The position numbers and the translations under genes were made by a program. Of a DNA stretch of 64,000 bases, positions 8,431 to 17,193 are shown one piece after another (within the stretch, counting starts at the first letter, position 1; each line of letters opens with the position of its first letter). The notes below the pieces were generated by a model. The model searched no databases and was not told the origin of the DNA. It saw only the letters and a list, made by a program, of their open reading frames with translations. Where the stretch lies: contig CAWAIM010000051.1 in assembly GCA_963781895.1 (NCBI GenBank), forward strand, positions 1-64,000, written 5' to 3'. This DNA is from Roseiarcus sp963781895 (GTDB lineage: Bacteria > Pseudomonadota > Alphaproteobacteria > Rhizobiales > Beijerinckiaceae).

Positions 8431-8492
8431 CCTCGAGCTTTCCCGCAAGCACCGTCAGACCGCAGCCCCATATGACAAGATGGATTGACTAT

Positions 8493-8507
8493 GTCAAAAT
8501 TGGACAA
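8493..8507. promoter_or_regulatory. Imperfect palindrome upstream of bchI
   Basis: TGTC-N7-GACA, AT-rich in the middle and symmetric at 12 of 15 positions, lies 74 bases before bchI. It resembles an operator for a dimeric regulator. It is not a match to the TGT-N12-ACA site of PpsR/CrtJ. Confidence 0.3.
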
Positions 8508-8580
8508 ATATTGTAGCGCCGCATGGACATAAAGATGATCGCTCAGGCGCTTTACGCTCGGCTCGAGGCGGTAGGAATCG

Positions 8581-9606
8581 ATGGCCTGGATTTTTCCGTT
8601 TTCCGCAATCGTTGGCCAGGACGACATGAAGGTCGCGTTTCTGATGGCGTGCGTCGATCCGACCATCGGCGGCGTGCTGGCCTTTGGCGATCGCGGCACC
8701 GGCAAATCGACGGCGATTCGGGCGATCGCGGCGTTGCTGCCGCAAATGCGGGTCGTCGTGGGTTGTCCCTACCGCTGCGATCCGGCGCGCCCGGCTGGCT
8801 TGTGCTCGGCTTGCCGGGCGCGAAAATCGACGAAAGCGCCGAAAAGCGCTCTCGTCTCCGTGCCGGTCGTCGACCTGCCGCTCGGCGCCACGGAAGATCG
8901 CGTCGTGGGTGCTCTCAATCTCGAGCGCGCCCTGTCGGTTGGCGAAAAGGCGTTCGAGCCCGGGCTCCTTGCGGAGGCGAACCGCGGCTTTCTTTACATC
9001 GACGAAGCCAATCTGCTTGAGGACCATCTGGTCGATCTTCTGCTCGACGTGGCGTCTTCGGGCGAGAATGTCGTCGAGCGCGAAGGTTTGAGCGTGCGCC
9101 ATCCAGCGCAATTCGTTCTGATCGGCAGCGGCAACCCGGAAGAAGGCGAATTGCGCCCGCAATTGCTCGACCGTTTTGGCCTGGCCGTCGACGTCAAGAC
9201 CCCAAAGGATATTCCGACCCGTGTAGAGGTGGTGCGTCGCCGCGACGCTTTCGAACGCGATCCTGCGGCCTTTCTGAAGACTTGGGCGCCCGAAGAACAG
9301 CGGCTCAGCCGCAAGATCGTCGCCGCCCGCAAGCGCATAGGGACCATAGCGACGACGGACGCCGCGCTGGAGAGGGCGGCTACCTTGTGTCTGGCGCTCG
9401 GAACCGATGGGTTACGGGGCGAATTGACCCTGATCCGAGCCGCTCGCTCGCTCGCTGCGCTCGACGGCGACAAATCCATAACGGACGACCATCTTCGCCG
9501 CATCGCTCCTTTGGCGCTAAGCCATCGCCTTCGACGCAGTCCGCTGGACGACGCAGGTTCAACCGTTCGCATCCAGCGGGCGGTCGAGGAAGTGTTCGCG
9601 CCATGA
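8581..9606 (+). CDS. bchI: Magnesium chelatase ATPase subunit BchI
   Basis: This 341-residue AAA+ subunit powers insertion of Mg2+ into protoporphyrin IX, the first committed step of bacteriochlorophyll synthesis, together with BchD and BchH. Walker A is FGDRGTGKST (35-44) and Walker B is GFLYIDEANLL (136-146), followed by the GSGNPEEGELRPQLLDRFGL block with the sensor and arginine finger. Length is normal for BchI, and four cysteines at about 62-78 match the family insert. A GGA sits just before the ATG. The stop overlaps the bchD start (ATGA). bchH is not in the window. Confidence 0.96.
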   Translation: MAWIFPFSAIVGQDDMKVAFLMACVDPTIGGVLAFGDRGTGKSTAIRAIAALLPQMRVVVGCPYRCDPARPAGLCSACRARKSTKAPKSALVSVPVVDLPLGATEDRVVGALNLERALSVGEKAFEPGLLAEANRGFLYIDEANLLEDHLVDLLLDVASSGENVVEREGLSVRHPAQFVLIGSGNPEEGELRPQLLDRFGLAVDVKTPKDIPTRVEVVRRRDAFERDPAAFLKTWAPEEQRLSRKIVAARKRIGTIATTDAALERAATLCLALGTDGLRGELTLIRAARSLAALDGDKSITDDHLRRIAPLALSHRLRRSPLDDAGSTVRIQRAVEEVFAP

Positions 9607-11408
9607 GCAGTCCCGTCGACGTCGCTTCGCCCTGGGGCCGGGCCTGCTGCGTCGCGGCCCTTTTCGCAATCAATCCTCTGTTGTCCGGCGTCGGGCTGCG
9701 CGCCGGCGCCGGGCCAGTCCGGGACGCCTGGCTCGCGGCGTTGCGCGAGTGGCTCGATCCCTGCGCGCCGATCTGTCGCGTTCCCATTGGCGTTTCGGAT
9801 GACCGCCTGTTGGGCGGCCTCGATCTCGTGAGGACCTTGCGCGCGGGGCGGCCAATTGCACAAGCGGGAATCCTCGCCGAGGCGGACGGCGGCGTCCTTC
9901 TCCTTGCCATGGCGGAGCGCATCTCCGTTGGTACGGCCGCGCGCATAGCAAGCGCATCCGACATCGGATTTATCGGAGTAGAGCGCGATGGTCTGAAGCT
10001 GCGGCAGCCGGCGCGCTTCGGGATCGTCGCCTTCGACGAGGGCCAGGGGGACGACGAGCGGCCGCCGCCGGCGCTCATGGATCGCCTCGCGTATATTGTT
10101 GATCTCAATGCGGTTAGTCATCGCGAAATTGAGGAGCGCCCCTTCACGGCTCTCGACGTCAACCGCGCGCGCGCCGCGCTGGCGGACATCATCGCCGAGG
10201 ACGCTGTGGTCGAGACGCTCGTCGCCGTTGCCGCGAAGCTCGGCGTGACCTCGCTGCGCGCCGCATTAAACGCCCTTCGCAGCGCGCGCGCCGCCGCGGC
10301 TCTGCGGGGCGCTCCGCGTGTCGAAGAGCAAGACATCGCTGTGGCCGCCGCACTCGTCTTCGGACCGCGTGCGACGCAAATTCCCGCCGCCGGCGACCCG
10401 GCGCCGGATCAGGAGCCCTCGCCTGAACCCGAATCGCCTCCCGACGACACCGAATCGGACGGTTCCGGCGATTCTCCCGACTCGAACGCGGATGATATCT
10501 CCCCGTCGGATCTGGCGACTCTGGTCCTGTCCGCTGCGCGCGCGGCGATCCCTCCGGACTTGCTGCGGCAGATCGCCCTGGGGCAGGCGGCGCGGGCGCA
10601 TGGCGCGCGCTCCGGCAAATCGGGGGCCGCCATGCCATCGGCGCATCGCGGCCGGCCGATCGGCGCGCGGCGCGGAACCTTGCGCTTGGGACGGCTCGGC
10701 GTCGTCGATACCTTGCGTGCGGCGGCGCCGTGGCAAGGCGTGCGCCGGGCGGCTCGGCCGGCGGATGACCCGCGGCGCGTCCTCGTGCGTCCGGACGACT
10801 TTCGCATCATTCGTTTCCGCGAGCGCCGCGGCACGACTGCGATTTTCGTCGTCGACGCTTCAGGTTCGTCTGCGATGCAGCGTCTGGCGGAGGCGAAGGG
10901 CGCGATCGAAACCTTGCTCGCCGATTGCTATGTCCGGCGTGATCAAGTCGCGCTTGTGGCGTTTCGCGGATATGCCGCCGAGCTGATGCTGCCGCCGACC
11001 CGGTCGCTAGCTCGCGCCAAGCGCGCGCTCGCCGGCTTGCCTGGAGGAGGCGGGACTCCCATCGCCCATGGAGTCGATGCGGCTCTGGCGCTGGCGGAGC
11101 AGATCAAACGGCGCGGCCAATCTCCGATGCTGGTGCTGATGACCGACGGGAGGGCCAACATCGGCCGCGAAGGCGCGCGGGGACGGGCGCAAGCGATGGC
11201 GGACGCGCTCGATGCGGCCCGCCGCGTTGGCGCGGCGGGCGTCGCCGCATTGGCGATCGACACCGCGCCCGCCTCGCAAAGCGCGCCAGAGCCGCCAACG
11301 CTTCTTATCGCGCGCGCGATGAACGCTCACTATGTCAAATTGCCTCACGCGGATCCCGCGCGCGTGTCGGACGCGGTGCGCGCCGCCGCCCCCCGCGCAT
11401 CGCGTTGA
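9603..11408 (+). CDS. bchD: Magnesium chelatase subunit BchD
   Basis: The 601-residue product has the BchD layout: an N-terminal AAA-like domain without a working Walker A, a Pro/acidic linker (about 261-302), and a C-terminal integrin-I (von Willebrand A) domain. The metal-binding MIDAS motif D-A-S-G-S-S is near residue 418, with LMTDGRANIGREG later. BchD forms a two-ring complex with BchI and passes conformational work to BchH. I chose the ATG at 9603, which overlaps the bchI stop; the frame is open further upstream only because it runs inside bchI. Confidence 0.96.
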   Translation: MSSPVDVASPWGRACCVAALFAINPLLSGVGLRAGAGPVRDAWLAALREWLDPCAPICRVPIGVSDDRLLGGLDLVRTLRAGRPIAQAGILAEADGGVLLLAMAERISVGTAARIASASDIGFIGVERDGLKLRQPARFGIVAFDEGQGDDERPPPALMDRLAYIVDLNAVSHREIEERPFTALDVNRARAALADIIAEDAVVETLVAVAAKLGVTSLRAALNALRSARAAAALRGAPRVEEQDIAVAAALVFGPRATQIPAAGDPAPDQEPSPEPESPPDDTESDGSGDSPDSNADDISPSDLATLVLSAARAAIPPDLLRQIALGQAARAHGARSGKSGAAMPSAHRGRPIGARRGTLRLGRLGVVDTLRAAAPWQGVRRAARPADDPRRVLVRPDDFRIIRFRERRGTTAIFVVDASGSSAMQRLAEAKGAIETLLADCYVRRDQVALVAFRGYAAELMLPPTRSLARAKRALAGLPGGGGTPIAHGVDAALALAEQIKRRGQSPMLVLMTDGRANIGREGARGRAQAMADALDAARRVGAAGVAALAIDTAPASQSAPEPPTLLIARAMNAHYVKLPHADPARVSDAVRAAAPRASR

Positions 11409-11418
11409 ACTTGAGCCC

Positions 11419-12324
11419 GTGCGCGCGCGGTCCAAGAGCGACGCCCTGTCCTTTCGGGCCGAGGGCGCCGACTGGCCCAATCGCGACGCAAGCCGATTTG
11501 TCGAGGCGGGCGGCTTGCGCTGGCACGTCCAGATCATGGGCCAGGGACCTGAACTTGTTCTGATCCATGGGACGGGCGCTTCGACCCACTCCTGGCGGGC
11601 CTTGGCGCCGCTGCTCGCCCGCTTTTTTCGGGTCGTCGCGATGGATCTGCCTGGGCAGGGCTTCACCGATCCGATGAAGCCGCGCGACTTGTCGCTGCAC
11701 GGCATGGCGCGCGCTGTGGCCGCGCTGCTGAAGGAATTGCGGGTTTCGCCTCAGTTGGTCGTCGGTCATTCGGCGGGCGCCGCGATTCTCGTCCGTCTGT
11801 GCGTCGACCGCGCGATCGCGCCCAGGCTGCTGATCAGTCTCAACGGGGCGCTGCTGCCCTTCGAGGGGATGGCCGGCGCCCTGTTTCCGTCTTTGGCGAA
11901 GCTTTTGTTTCTCAATCCCTTCGCTCCGCGACTGTTCGCCTGGTCCGCGGATCGCCTGGCGGTGTCGCGATTGCTGCGCGGCACGGGATCGAGCATCGAC
12001 GCCAAAGGCGTCGATCTCTATGCGCGTCTCCTCGGCAATCGAGTCCACGTCGCCGGCGCGCTCGGCATGATGGCGAATTGGGATCTGCAGGGGCTGCAGC
12101 GCGATCTCAAACGGCTGACGACGCCGGTCGCGCTCGTCGTCGCCAAAGGCGATAAGACCGTGCCGCCTGAAGCGGCTCAGATCGTAAAATCGAGGCTTTC
12201 CAACGCACGCGTCAAAACGCTGACCGGCGTCGGCCACCTCGCCCATGAGGAGCAGCCGTACAGGGTCTGCCGGATCATCCTTTGCCTCGCGGCTGAAGCG
12301 GGCGCGCGCCCCCGAGGGCCCTAA
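11419..12324 (+). CDS. bchO: BchO, alpha/beta hydrolase of the Mg-chelatase operon
   Basis: An alpha/beta-fold protein of about 301 residues. The nucleophile elbow is GHSAGAAI, with an oxyanion/HG motif in LVLIHGTGASTHSW and the catalytic His in GVGHLAHEEQP. The N-terminal segment WPNRDASRFVEAGGLRWHVQ is characteristic of BchO, which accompanies bchI and bchD in photosynthesis clusters and is named a putative magnesium chelatase accessory protein; its reaction is not settled. The GTG at 11419, ten bases after bchD, gives the usual length; no strong ribosome binding site supports it, so the start may shift by a few codons. Confidence 0.9.
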   Translation: MRARSKSDALSFRAEGADWPNRDASRFVEAGGLRWHVQIMGQGPELVLIHGTGASTHSWRALAPLLARFFRVVAMDLPGQGFTDPMKPRDLSLHGMARAVAALLKELRVSPQLVVGHSAGAAILVRLCVDRAIAPRLLISLNGALLPFEGMAGALFPSLAKLLFLNPFAPRLFAWSADRLAVSRLLRGTGSSIDAKGVDLYARLLGNRVHVAGALGMMANWDLQGLQRDLKRLTTPVALVVAKGDKTVPPEAAQIVKSRLSNARVKTLTGVGHLAHEEQPYRVCRIILCLAAEAGARPRGP

Positions 12325-12411
12325 GGCGTCCGTGGTCCGGCGGGGCCCCCGACTTGACGCCAGCGACGCGTTTGTTTCGCCCCGCGTCTTTGACGCCCTG
12401 GGAGGTTTTTC

Positions 12412-12735
12412 AAGGGGTTGGGCGCCATTTTCTGTAATTCCGCAACTTCAGTCCCTTTCTCGACCCCCGATCCGTTGTTTCAAGTTCCGCTAAGGGGCTG
12501 GCGCCATTTTGGGTCGCGGATTGCGTCTTATCAATCGCTTGCGGCGCCATTCGGCGCCGATTGGTCGACCGCTTGCCCTCGCGAGACCCGTGAGCTGCGC
12601 TTCAGCCCCCGGATCATCCCCGCGAACGGGGATGAGTCCGAGAGCCGGACTGGGCTTTGCTCAAGACGTTTCGGCATGGGCGGCCGCGCGGAACCGATTC
12701 CGGTTTCGAATCCGAGCGGAGATGGCGCCAGCCCC
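12412..12735. repeat. Family of short GGGGYTGG-GCGCCATT repeats
   Basis: Direct copies are at 12412-12431 and 12492-12510, each reading AAGGGG(T/C)TGG followed by GCGCCATTTT. A reduced copy, GGCGCCATTC, is near 12543. An inverted copy at 12721-12735 reads GATGGCGCCAGCCCC. The GGCGCC core is itself palindromic. Confidence 0.55.
12615..12634. repeat. Short perfect hairpin
   Basis: CATCCCCG-CGAA-CGGGGATG forms an eight-base-pair stem with a four-base loop. There is no T-tract next to it, so it is not a classical terminator. Its left half resembles the CGG-TTCATCCCCGCG half of some type I-E CRISPR repeats, but it occurs once only. Confidence 0.4.
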
Positions 12736-13137
12736 AAATCCATGCCGAGAGCTTAAGACGTTATGCCCGTCGCCGTTTTTCAGCGTGTCAACTCGCCCGC
12801 GTGAAGGCTTGAAAGCGGCCGCTGCCCTCGGCGCCACAGGCGCGCCTCGATCAGCGACGAGGACAACCATAACACGCCTTCTGATTTTCGCAAAGCGATT
12901 GTCGAGAAAAATGGATTGTCGAAAAACCGGCGGCGCAGCGCCGGCCGCCCGGGAACCCGGCAGGCCGCCCGCGCCGCCCCGTCACTCAATTGACAAATCG
13001 CACCCGAACGGCTCGGTCCGCAACTTCGTGACTCACACAAAGACGACCGCCGCCTCCCGCTTTCTCGGATGTGACGGCCGCCTTACGGAAGCGGTTGGCG
13101 TCGGTTAGGGGTGCACCTGCGATTTGGCGGACGCCTG

Positions 13138-13398
13138 ATGACGACGATGAAGGGACCGAGGGGGCTGGAATCTTTGGGGGTCGAGGCCGGCCCGCGGGCG
13201 AAGCGCCGCTCGTGGAGCATGGCGGAGCGACGGCGGATCGTGGAGGCGGCGGTGGCGCCGGGCGCTTCGGTTGCCGGCGTGGCGCGGGCGCACGACGTCA
13301 ACGCGAACCTGGCGTTCAAATGGATCCGTCGGTCGCGGGAAGGCTGGCGCGATCGCCGCCGCGCATCGCGGCCACATAGCCGCCGGGTCCAGGCCTGA
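13138..13398 (+). pseudogene. IS66-type TnpA (helix-turn-helix) fragment
   Basis: Eighty-six codons encode the N-terminal helix-turn-helix of an IS66/IS3-type transposase accessory protein: RRSWSMAERRRIVEAAVAPG then ASVAGVARAHDVNANLAFKW. Full-length TnpA proteins are longer, and no TnpB or TnpC follows; the next gene is the GTPase on the other strand, 18 bases away. I therefore read it as the stump of a deleted insertion sequence marking the left edge of the catabolic island. Confidence 0.65.
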
Positions 13399-13416
13399 TG
13401 ATGATGATGTCGAATT

Positions 13417-14595
13417 TCATTCGGTCTGCGTCGCCGCTCGCGCGGCTTCCATCGCCTGCCGACCACGCGCACGCGCCCGAAAGGTTCGCGAGCTGACGCG
13501 ATCGAGCAGATCGATGACCTCCTTGAGGCTGTCTCTGGGGATGCCCTGGGTGATGAAGACAATGCGCGTCCGATGATCGGCGTCGGGCCAGCGATCGAGC
13601 CATGTCATCGTATGCAGGAGATGCTGCGCGCCCTGGATCACCGCCGGTCGGCCCGGTTCCTCGGCGATATTCACGAGTCCCTTGACGCGGAGAAGCCCCG
13701 CTCCAAGGTTCTGCGCGATCCCGTCCAACAGGAACTGCGCTTCCTCGCGCGTGAGCGGGCTCTCCCGGGTGAGTACGAAATTCTCGATACCCCTGCCTTC
13801 AAGATGATGACTGTGCGCGTGGCCCGTTTGATCGTATTCGTCATGGTCATGATCGTCGCCGCACGCGTCATGGTCCGGCGCGGCGTTCTGATAGGTCTGA
13901 ACGTCAAGCCACGGGCGGGGATCCCCTCGCGGGTCGGCGCTGTCGAACCCCGCAGACGTAAGCAGTTTGGCGATCACCGCCGGCGACCAGTCCACCTCAG
14001 CGATCTCGGCCGAGGGATTGATCCGTCGGAGATTCAGCCGAATTCGCGACGAGCTGTTCTGCCGGTCCCCGGTGACCATGTCGAGTTTGGTGATCCGGAT
14101 CTGGTCCGCCAGGGCGACCTGACGAACGGACTCGTCGTGCGCTTCGGACGTTCCGGCCCAGTTGACCGCATCGACGAGCGTCAGCACGCTCGCAATGCGG
14201 TAGAGGCCATCCAGCGTCGGCTCCGACAGGAACGCCTGAAGGACCGGGCCCGGCTCGGCGAGGCCGGATGTCTCGATCACGACATTGTCGAACGCCGGAA
14301 TCTCGCCGGCCTGTCGCGCGTGGTACAGCGAGTTGAGCGTCCCGACCAGATCGCTCCGAACTGTGCAGCAAAGACAGCCGTTTTCGAGTACGACGACGGA
14401 GTCGGAACTGCTGGCGAACAGCTGGTGGTCGAGTCCGACCTCGCCGAACTCGTTGACCACGACCACGGTTTTTGCAAGCTCCGCCGAGCGCAGCGCAGTG
14501 TTGATGAGCGTCGTCTTCCCGCTTCCGAGAAACCCGGTGACGAGCGTCACGGGGATCCGGCGCTTGATCTCGGCTGGCGGGCTTTCAACGGTCAT
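13417..14595 (-). CDS. CobW/COG0523-family G3E GTPase
   Basis: A 392-residue metal-trafficking GTPase. The P-loop is GFLGSGKTT (21-29), the metal-binding C-x-C-C motif is at 74-77 (NGCLCCTV), and the guanine-specificity motif TKLD is at 169-172. A His/Asp-rich loop at 241-264 is typical of members that bind Zn or Co. The C-terminal CobW domain carries the GLVNI and HTMTWLDRW segments. Such proteins load metal into client enzymes. It ends the minus-strand run that includes the M24-family protein, 12 bases upstream, so that metalloprotein is a plausible client; this is inference. Confidence 0.88.
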   Translation of the reverse strand: MTVESPPAEIKRRIPVTLVTGFLGSGKTTLINTALRSAELAKTVVVVNEFGEVGLDHQLFASSSDSVVVLENGCLCCTVRSDLVGTLNSLYHARQAGEIPAFDNVVIETSGLAEPGPVLQAFLSEPTLDGLYRIASVLTLVDAVNWAGTSEAHDESVRQVALADQIRITKLDMVTGDRQNSSSRIRLNLRRINPSAEIAEVDWSPAVIAKLLTSAGFDSADPRGDPRPWLDVQTYQNAAPDHDACGDDHDHDEYDQTGHAHSHHLEGRGIENFVLTRESPLTREEAQFLLDGIAQNLGAGLLRVKGLVNIAEEPGRPAVIQGAQHLLHTMTWLDRWPDADHRTRIVFITQGIPRDSLKEVIDLLDRVSSRTFRARARGRQAMEAARAATQTE

Positions 14596-14607
14596 CGCGA
14601 ACCCCGG

Positions 14608-15861
14608 TCAGAACACGTCGCAACCCGGTAGGCCGCAGGAAATCAGGCGGTCCGAAGGGAAGTTCGTGATGATCTCGCATCCGTCTTTCGTGACGACAAC
14701 CTCTTCCTCGATCCGCGCGGCGCCGGAGCCATCGTCTGCTCCCTTCCACGTCTCGAGGGCGAACACCATGCCTTCGACGAGCGGCCGGTTCTGACCACGG
14801 AAGCGCTTGGAGAAGATGGGACGTTCCCACAGGGACAGTCCGACGCCGTGGCCGTACTGCAAGAGGAAAGCCTCGGCCTCGTCCCGATAGCCGAATTCCT
14901 GCGCGTCCGGCCAGACGGACGCAACCTCGTCGGGGGTTATGCCGGGACGGATCATGTCGATCGAGGCGCTGATCCACTTCGAAGCGGTCTCGTAGGCGTC
15001 GATCTGGTGCTTGTTCGGCTCGCCGCAGATGAAAGTGCGGTAATAGCAGGTGCGGTAGCCGTTGAACGAATGCATGATGTCGAGAAAGATCATGTCGCCA
15101 GGCTGGAGCATGCGATCCGAAAATGTGTGCGAATGCGGCCGGCCGCGACGGCCCGACACGGAATTCACGCATTCGACGCGCTCGGCGCCCATCCGGAACA
15201 ACCGGTCATTGGCTATAGCGACGAGTTCGTTCTCCTTGGCGCCAGGGCGAATCGCGCGGACGATGTCGACATAGGTCGCATCGACCATTGACGCCGCCAA
15301 CTTGAGCAATTCGATCTCGTCCAGGGTCTTGATCTCACGCGCATCGAGCAGGGCCTGCTGGCCGTCGACGACTTCGACGCCCTCGGCCTCGAGCGCCCGC
15401 AACATGCCGATCTCCATCATGTCGATGCCGAGCGGCTCCTTGTCGATGCCGTAATGAACGAGCGCCTTCTTGATCTGCTTGGCGAAGTCGTGCTGCACGT
15501 TCATCGACGGAGGGATCGCGCCCTGCATCGTCGTGATGGGGGCGGCCACGTTGTCGGAGATCCAGGGCGATGAGATGCGCTTGGCCGGTGGCGCCGGGTC
15601 CCACAGGAACGGTTTTCCTTCAGCGGGGCAAAGCGCATATCGGAAAAACTTGTCACGCGCCCATTCGCCGATGTGCGTAGCGGTGACATAGCGAATGTTG
15701 TCGAAATTGAAGCAGAGCACTCCTCCGAGGCCGGCATAGCGGATCGCGTCTTGCGCGCGTTTCAGCCTCTCGACGGAGAGGCGATGATAGTCGACCCCTT
15801 GTTCCCAGTCTTTGGCCATCATGCCCCAGGCGGCGGTGGAATGCGGACTGTTGTATTTCAT
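14608..15861 (-). CDS. M24-family metallopeptidase/lyase-like protein
   Basis: The pita-bread fold of the creatinase/aminopeptidase P family is clear: an N-terminal creatinase domain (GLGGVLCFNFDNIRYVTATH), then the catalytic half with FLDIMHSFNGYRTCYYRTF, QYGHGVGLSLWERP, LETWKG and IEEEVVVT. Relatives are Xaa-Pro peptidases, creatinase, ectoine hydrolase and the DMSP lyase DddP. The metal site is unusual: in the D-x10-D motif the second Asp is replaced by Cys, while the first Asp, the His and both Glu remain. I chose the ATG at 15861 because GGGAGGA lies just before it; the frame extends 15 codons further up. The substrate is unknown. Confidence 0.82.
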   Translation of the reverse strand: MKYNSPHSTAAWGMMAKDWEQGVDYHRLSVERLKRAQDAIRYAGLGGVLCFNFDNIRYVTATHIGEWARDKFFRYALCPAEGKPFLWDPAPPAKRISSPWISDNVAAPITTMQGAIPPSMNVQHDFAKQIKKALVHYGIDKEPLGIDMMEIGMLRALEAEGVEVVDGQQALLDAREIKTLDEIELLKLAASMVDATYVDIVRAIRPGAKENELVAIANDRLFRMGAERVECVNSVSGRRGRPHSHTFSDRMLQPGDMIFLDIMHSFNGYRTCYYRTFICGEPNKHQIDAYETASKWISASIDMIRPGITPDEVASVWPDAQEFGYRDEAEAFLLQYGHGVGLSLWERPIFSKRFRGQNRPLVEGMVFALETWKGADDGSGAARIEEEVVVTKDGCEIITNFPSDRLISCGLPGCDVF

Positions 15862-15902
15862 GGGTCCTCCCTTGAACCGAGCCTTCGGCGGCGCCTCCGC
15901 CG

Positions 15903-17189
15903 TCACGGATTTAATGGAAACTCTTCGTCCCAGGCGTGGGTCTCGAGGATCTGCTTCAGCCGGGAGAGGAACGCGGCCGAATAGGCGCCGTCGAACGCTC
16001 GATGGTCAAAACTCTGTCCGACCGTGCCGGTCATGCGCGGCGTTACAAAGTCGCCCTCTCGCGTCGACACGACAGCGGGCTTGAGGCGGATGGCGTCGAT
16101 CGAGAGAATGCCAACTTGCGGCGCGTTGATGATCGGCGCCGTAAAGCTCGTGCCAAAGGCGCCGTTGTTGCTGATCGAGTAGGTGCCCGTGGAGAGATCG
16201 TCGAGGGAGAGCTTGCCGGCTTTCGCCTTTTCGATCTGCCGTCGGATTGCTTTGGCGAGTCCGATCCCGGTGAGTTCCGCCGCCTCGCGCACGACGGGCA
16301 CAACGAGACCGTTGTGATCGAGGTCCACCGCAATGCCCAGGTTGACGTCGTGCGAGAGCGTAAGCGTCTTGCCGTCGAAGCGGGCGTTGATTTGGGGATA
16401 GGCCGATATCGCCAGACAGGTCGCCCGGGCGATGAAGGGGAGAAAGGTCAGCGAGAAGCCATGCGCTGTCTGAAACGCCGCCTTGCGACTTCTCCGCACC
16501 CGATCGACCGCCGTGAAATCGACCTCGATCGCCTGGAACACGTGCGGGATCGACCGCCAGTTTTCTGCCAGGCGCTCCCCCGTCCTCTGCCGTACGGCAT
16601 TCAACCTGATGACATCGCCTTCCCGAACGGGATGTGGCGCCGACGTCGGAGACGGCGCATCGGCAACGGACGACGTCGCGGGCGCAGCCGATCGCTCCGA
16701 GATCGCCGCGCGCACGGCCGCCTCGTCGACCTTCGTTGCCCCCCGTCGCTCGGCGTCGGTCGCGAGCCGGGTGACATCGAGCCCGTGCTGCGCAATCAGA
16801 CGCCGGGCGAGCGGCGTGAAGCGCACGCCGTTAGGCCCCCTGGCAGGCCCGAATCTGCCGGTCGGCGTCGAGACTTCCTCGAAAGGCGCGCGCCATTGAA
16901 AGGCTCTAGCCGCGAGCGCTTCGGCCGGTGCGGGCGCCGTCCTCGTCTCCGCGTCATCGCCCACGACCGCGACCACTTCGCCGACCTTGGCGGTCACCCC
17001 GGGCCCGACCCGGATTTCGGCCAGCCGGCCGGCGACGATCGCCTGTACTTCGATCGTGACCTTGTCCGTCTCGACCTCAAACAGGTTGTCGCCATTCCTG
17101 ACTTCGTCGCCGACCGATTTGAACCAGGCGAGGATCTTGCCCTCCGCAACCGTCTCGCCGAGCTGCGGCATGATGATCGTCGAGGCCAT
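15903..17189 (-). CDS. Dihydrolipoamide acyltransferase (E2) of a 2-oxoacid/acetoin dehydrogenase complex
   Basis: A 428-residue E2. It has one lipoyl domain (1-75, lipoyl Lys about 43 in EVETDKVTIEV), a peripheral-subunit-binding domain near 125-165 (TPLARRLIAQHGLDV), and a catalytic acyltransferase domain with H396 and D400 in FDHRAFDGA. It would take the acyl group made by the E1 pair downstream of its promoter and pass it to CoA. It lies four bases after the E1beta gene. No E3 (dihydrolipoamide dehydrogenase) is encoded in the window, so the complex must borrow one. Acetoin, branched-chain or another 2-oxo substrate are all possible. Confidence 0.9.
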   Translation of the reverse strand: MASTIIMPQLGETVAEGKILAWFKSVGDEVRNGDNLFEVETDKVTIEVQAIVAGRLAEIRVGPGVTAKVGEVVAVVGDDAETRTAPAPAEALAARAFQWRAPFEEVSTPTGRFGPARGPNGVRFTPLARRLIAQHGLDVTRLATDAERRGATKVDEAAVRAAISERSAAPATSSVADAPSPTSAPHPVREGDVIRLNAVRQRTGERLAENWRSIPHVFQAIEVDFTAVDRVRRSRKAAFQTAHGFSLTFLPFIARATCLAISAYPQINARFDGKTLTLSHDVNLGIAVDLDHNGLVVPVVREAAELTGIGLAKAIRRQIEKAKAGKLSLDDLSTGTYSISNNGAFGTSFTAPIINAPQVGILSIDAIRLKPAVVSTREGDFVTPRMTGTVGQSFDHRAFDGAYSAAFLSRLKQILETHAWDEEFPLNP

Positions 17190-17193
17190 CGGG

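Larger units (their letters stand above)
12325..13137. other. Repeat-bearing non-coding stretch after bchO
   Basis: About 800 bases without a convincing gene. The longest open frame (12509-13108) reads as low-complexity Arg/Ala/Pro sequence. The stretch contains several copies of a GGCGCCATT element and a CATCCCCG hairpin (both listed), and ends at a transposase fragment, so it looks like a site of past insertions. Confidence 0.5.

Noticed and set aside
12612..12634. CRISPR array
   Set aside because: Only one repeat-like hairpin, no second copy at spacer distance and no cas gene.
12509..13108. A 199-codon plus-strand frame after bchO
   Set aside because: Composition is Arg/Ala/Pro-rich with no domain, it crosses the repeats, and it lacks a start signal.
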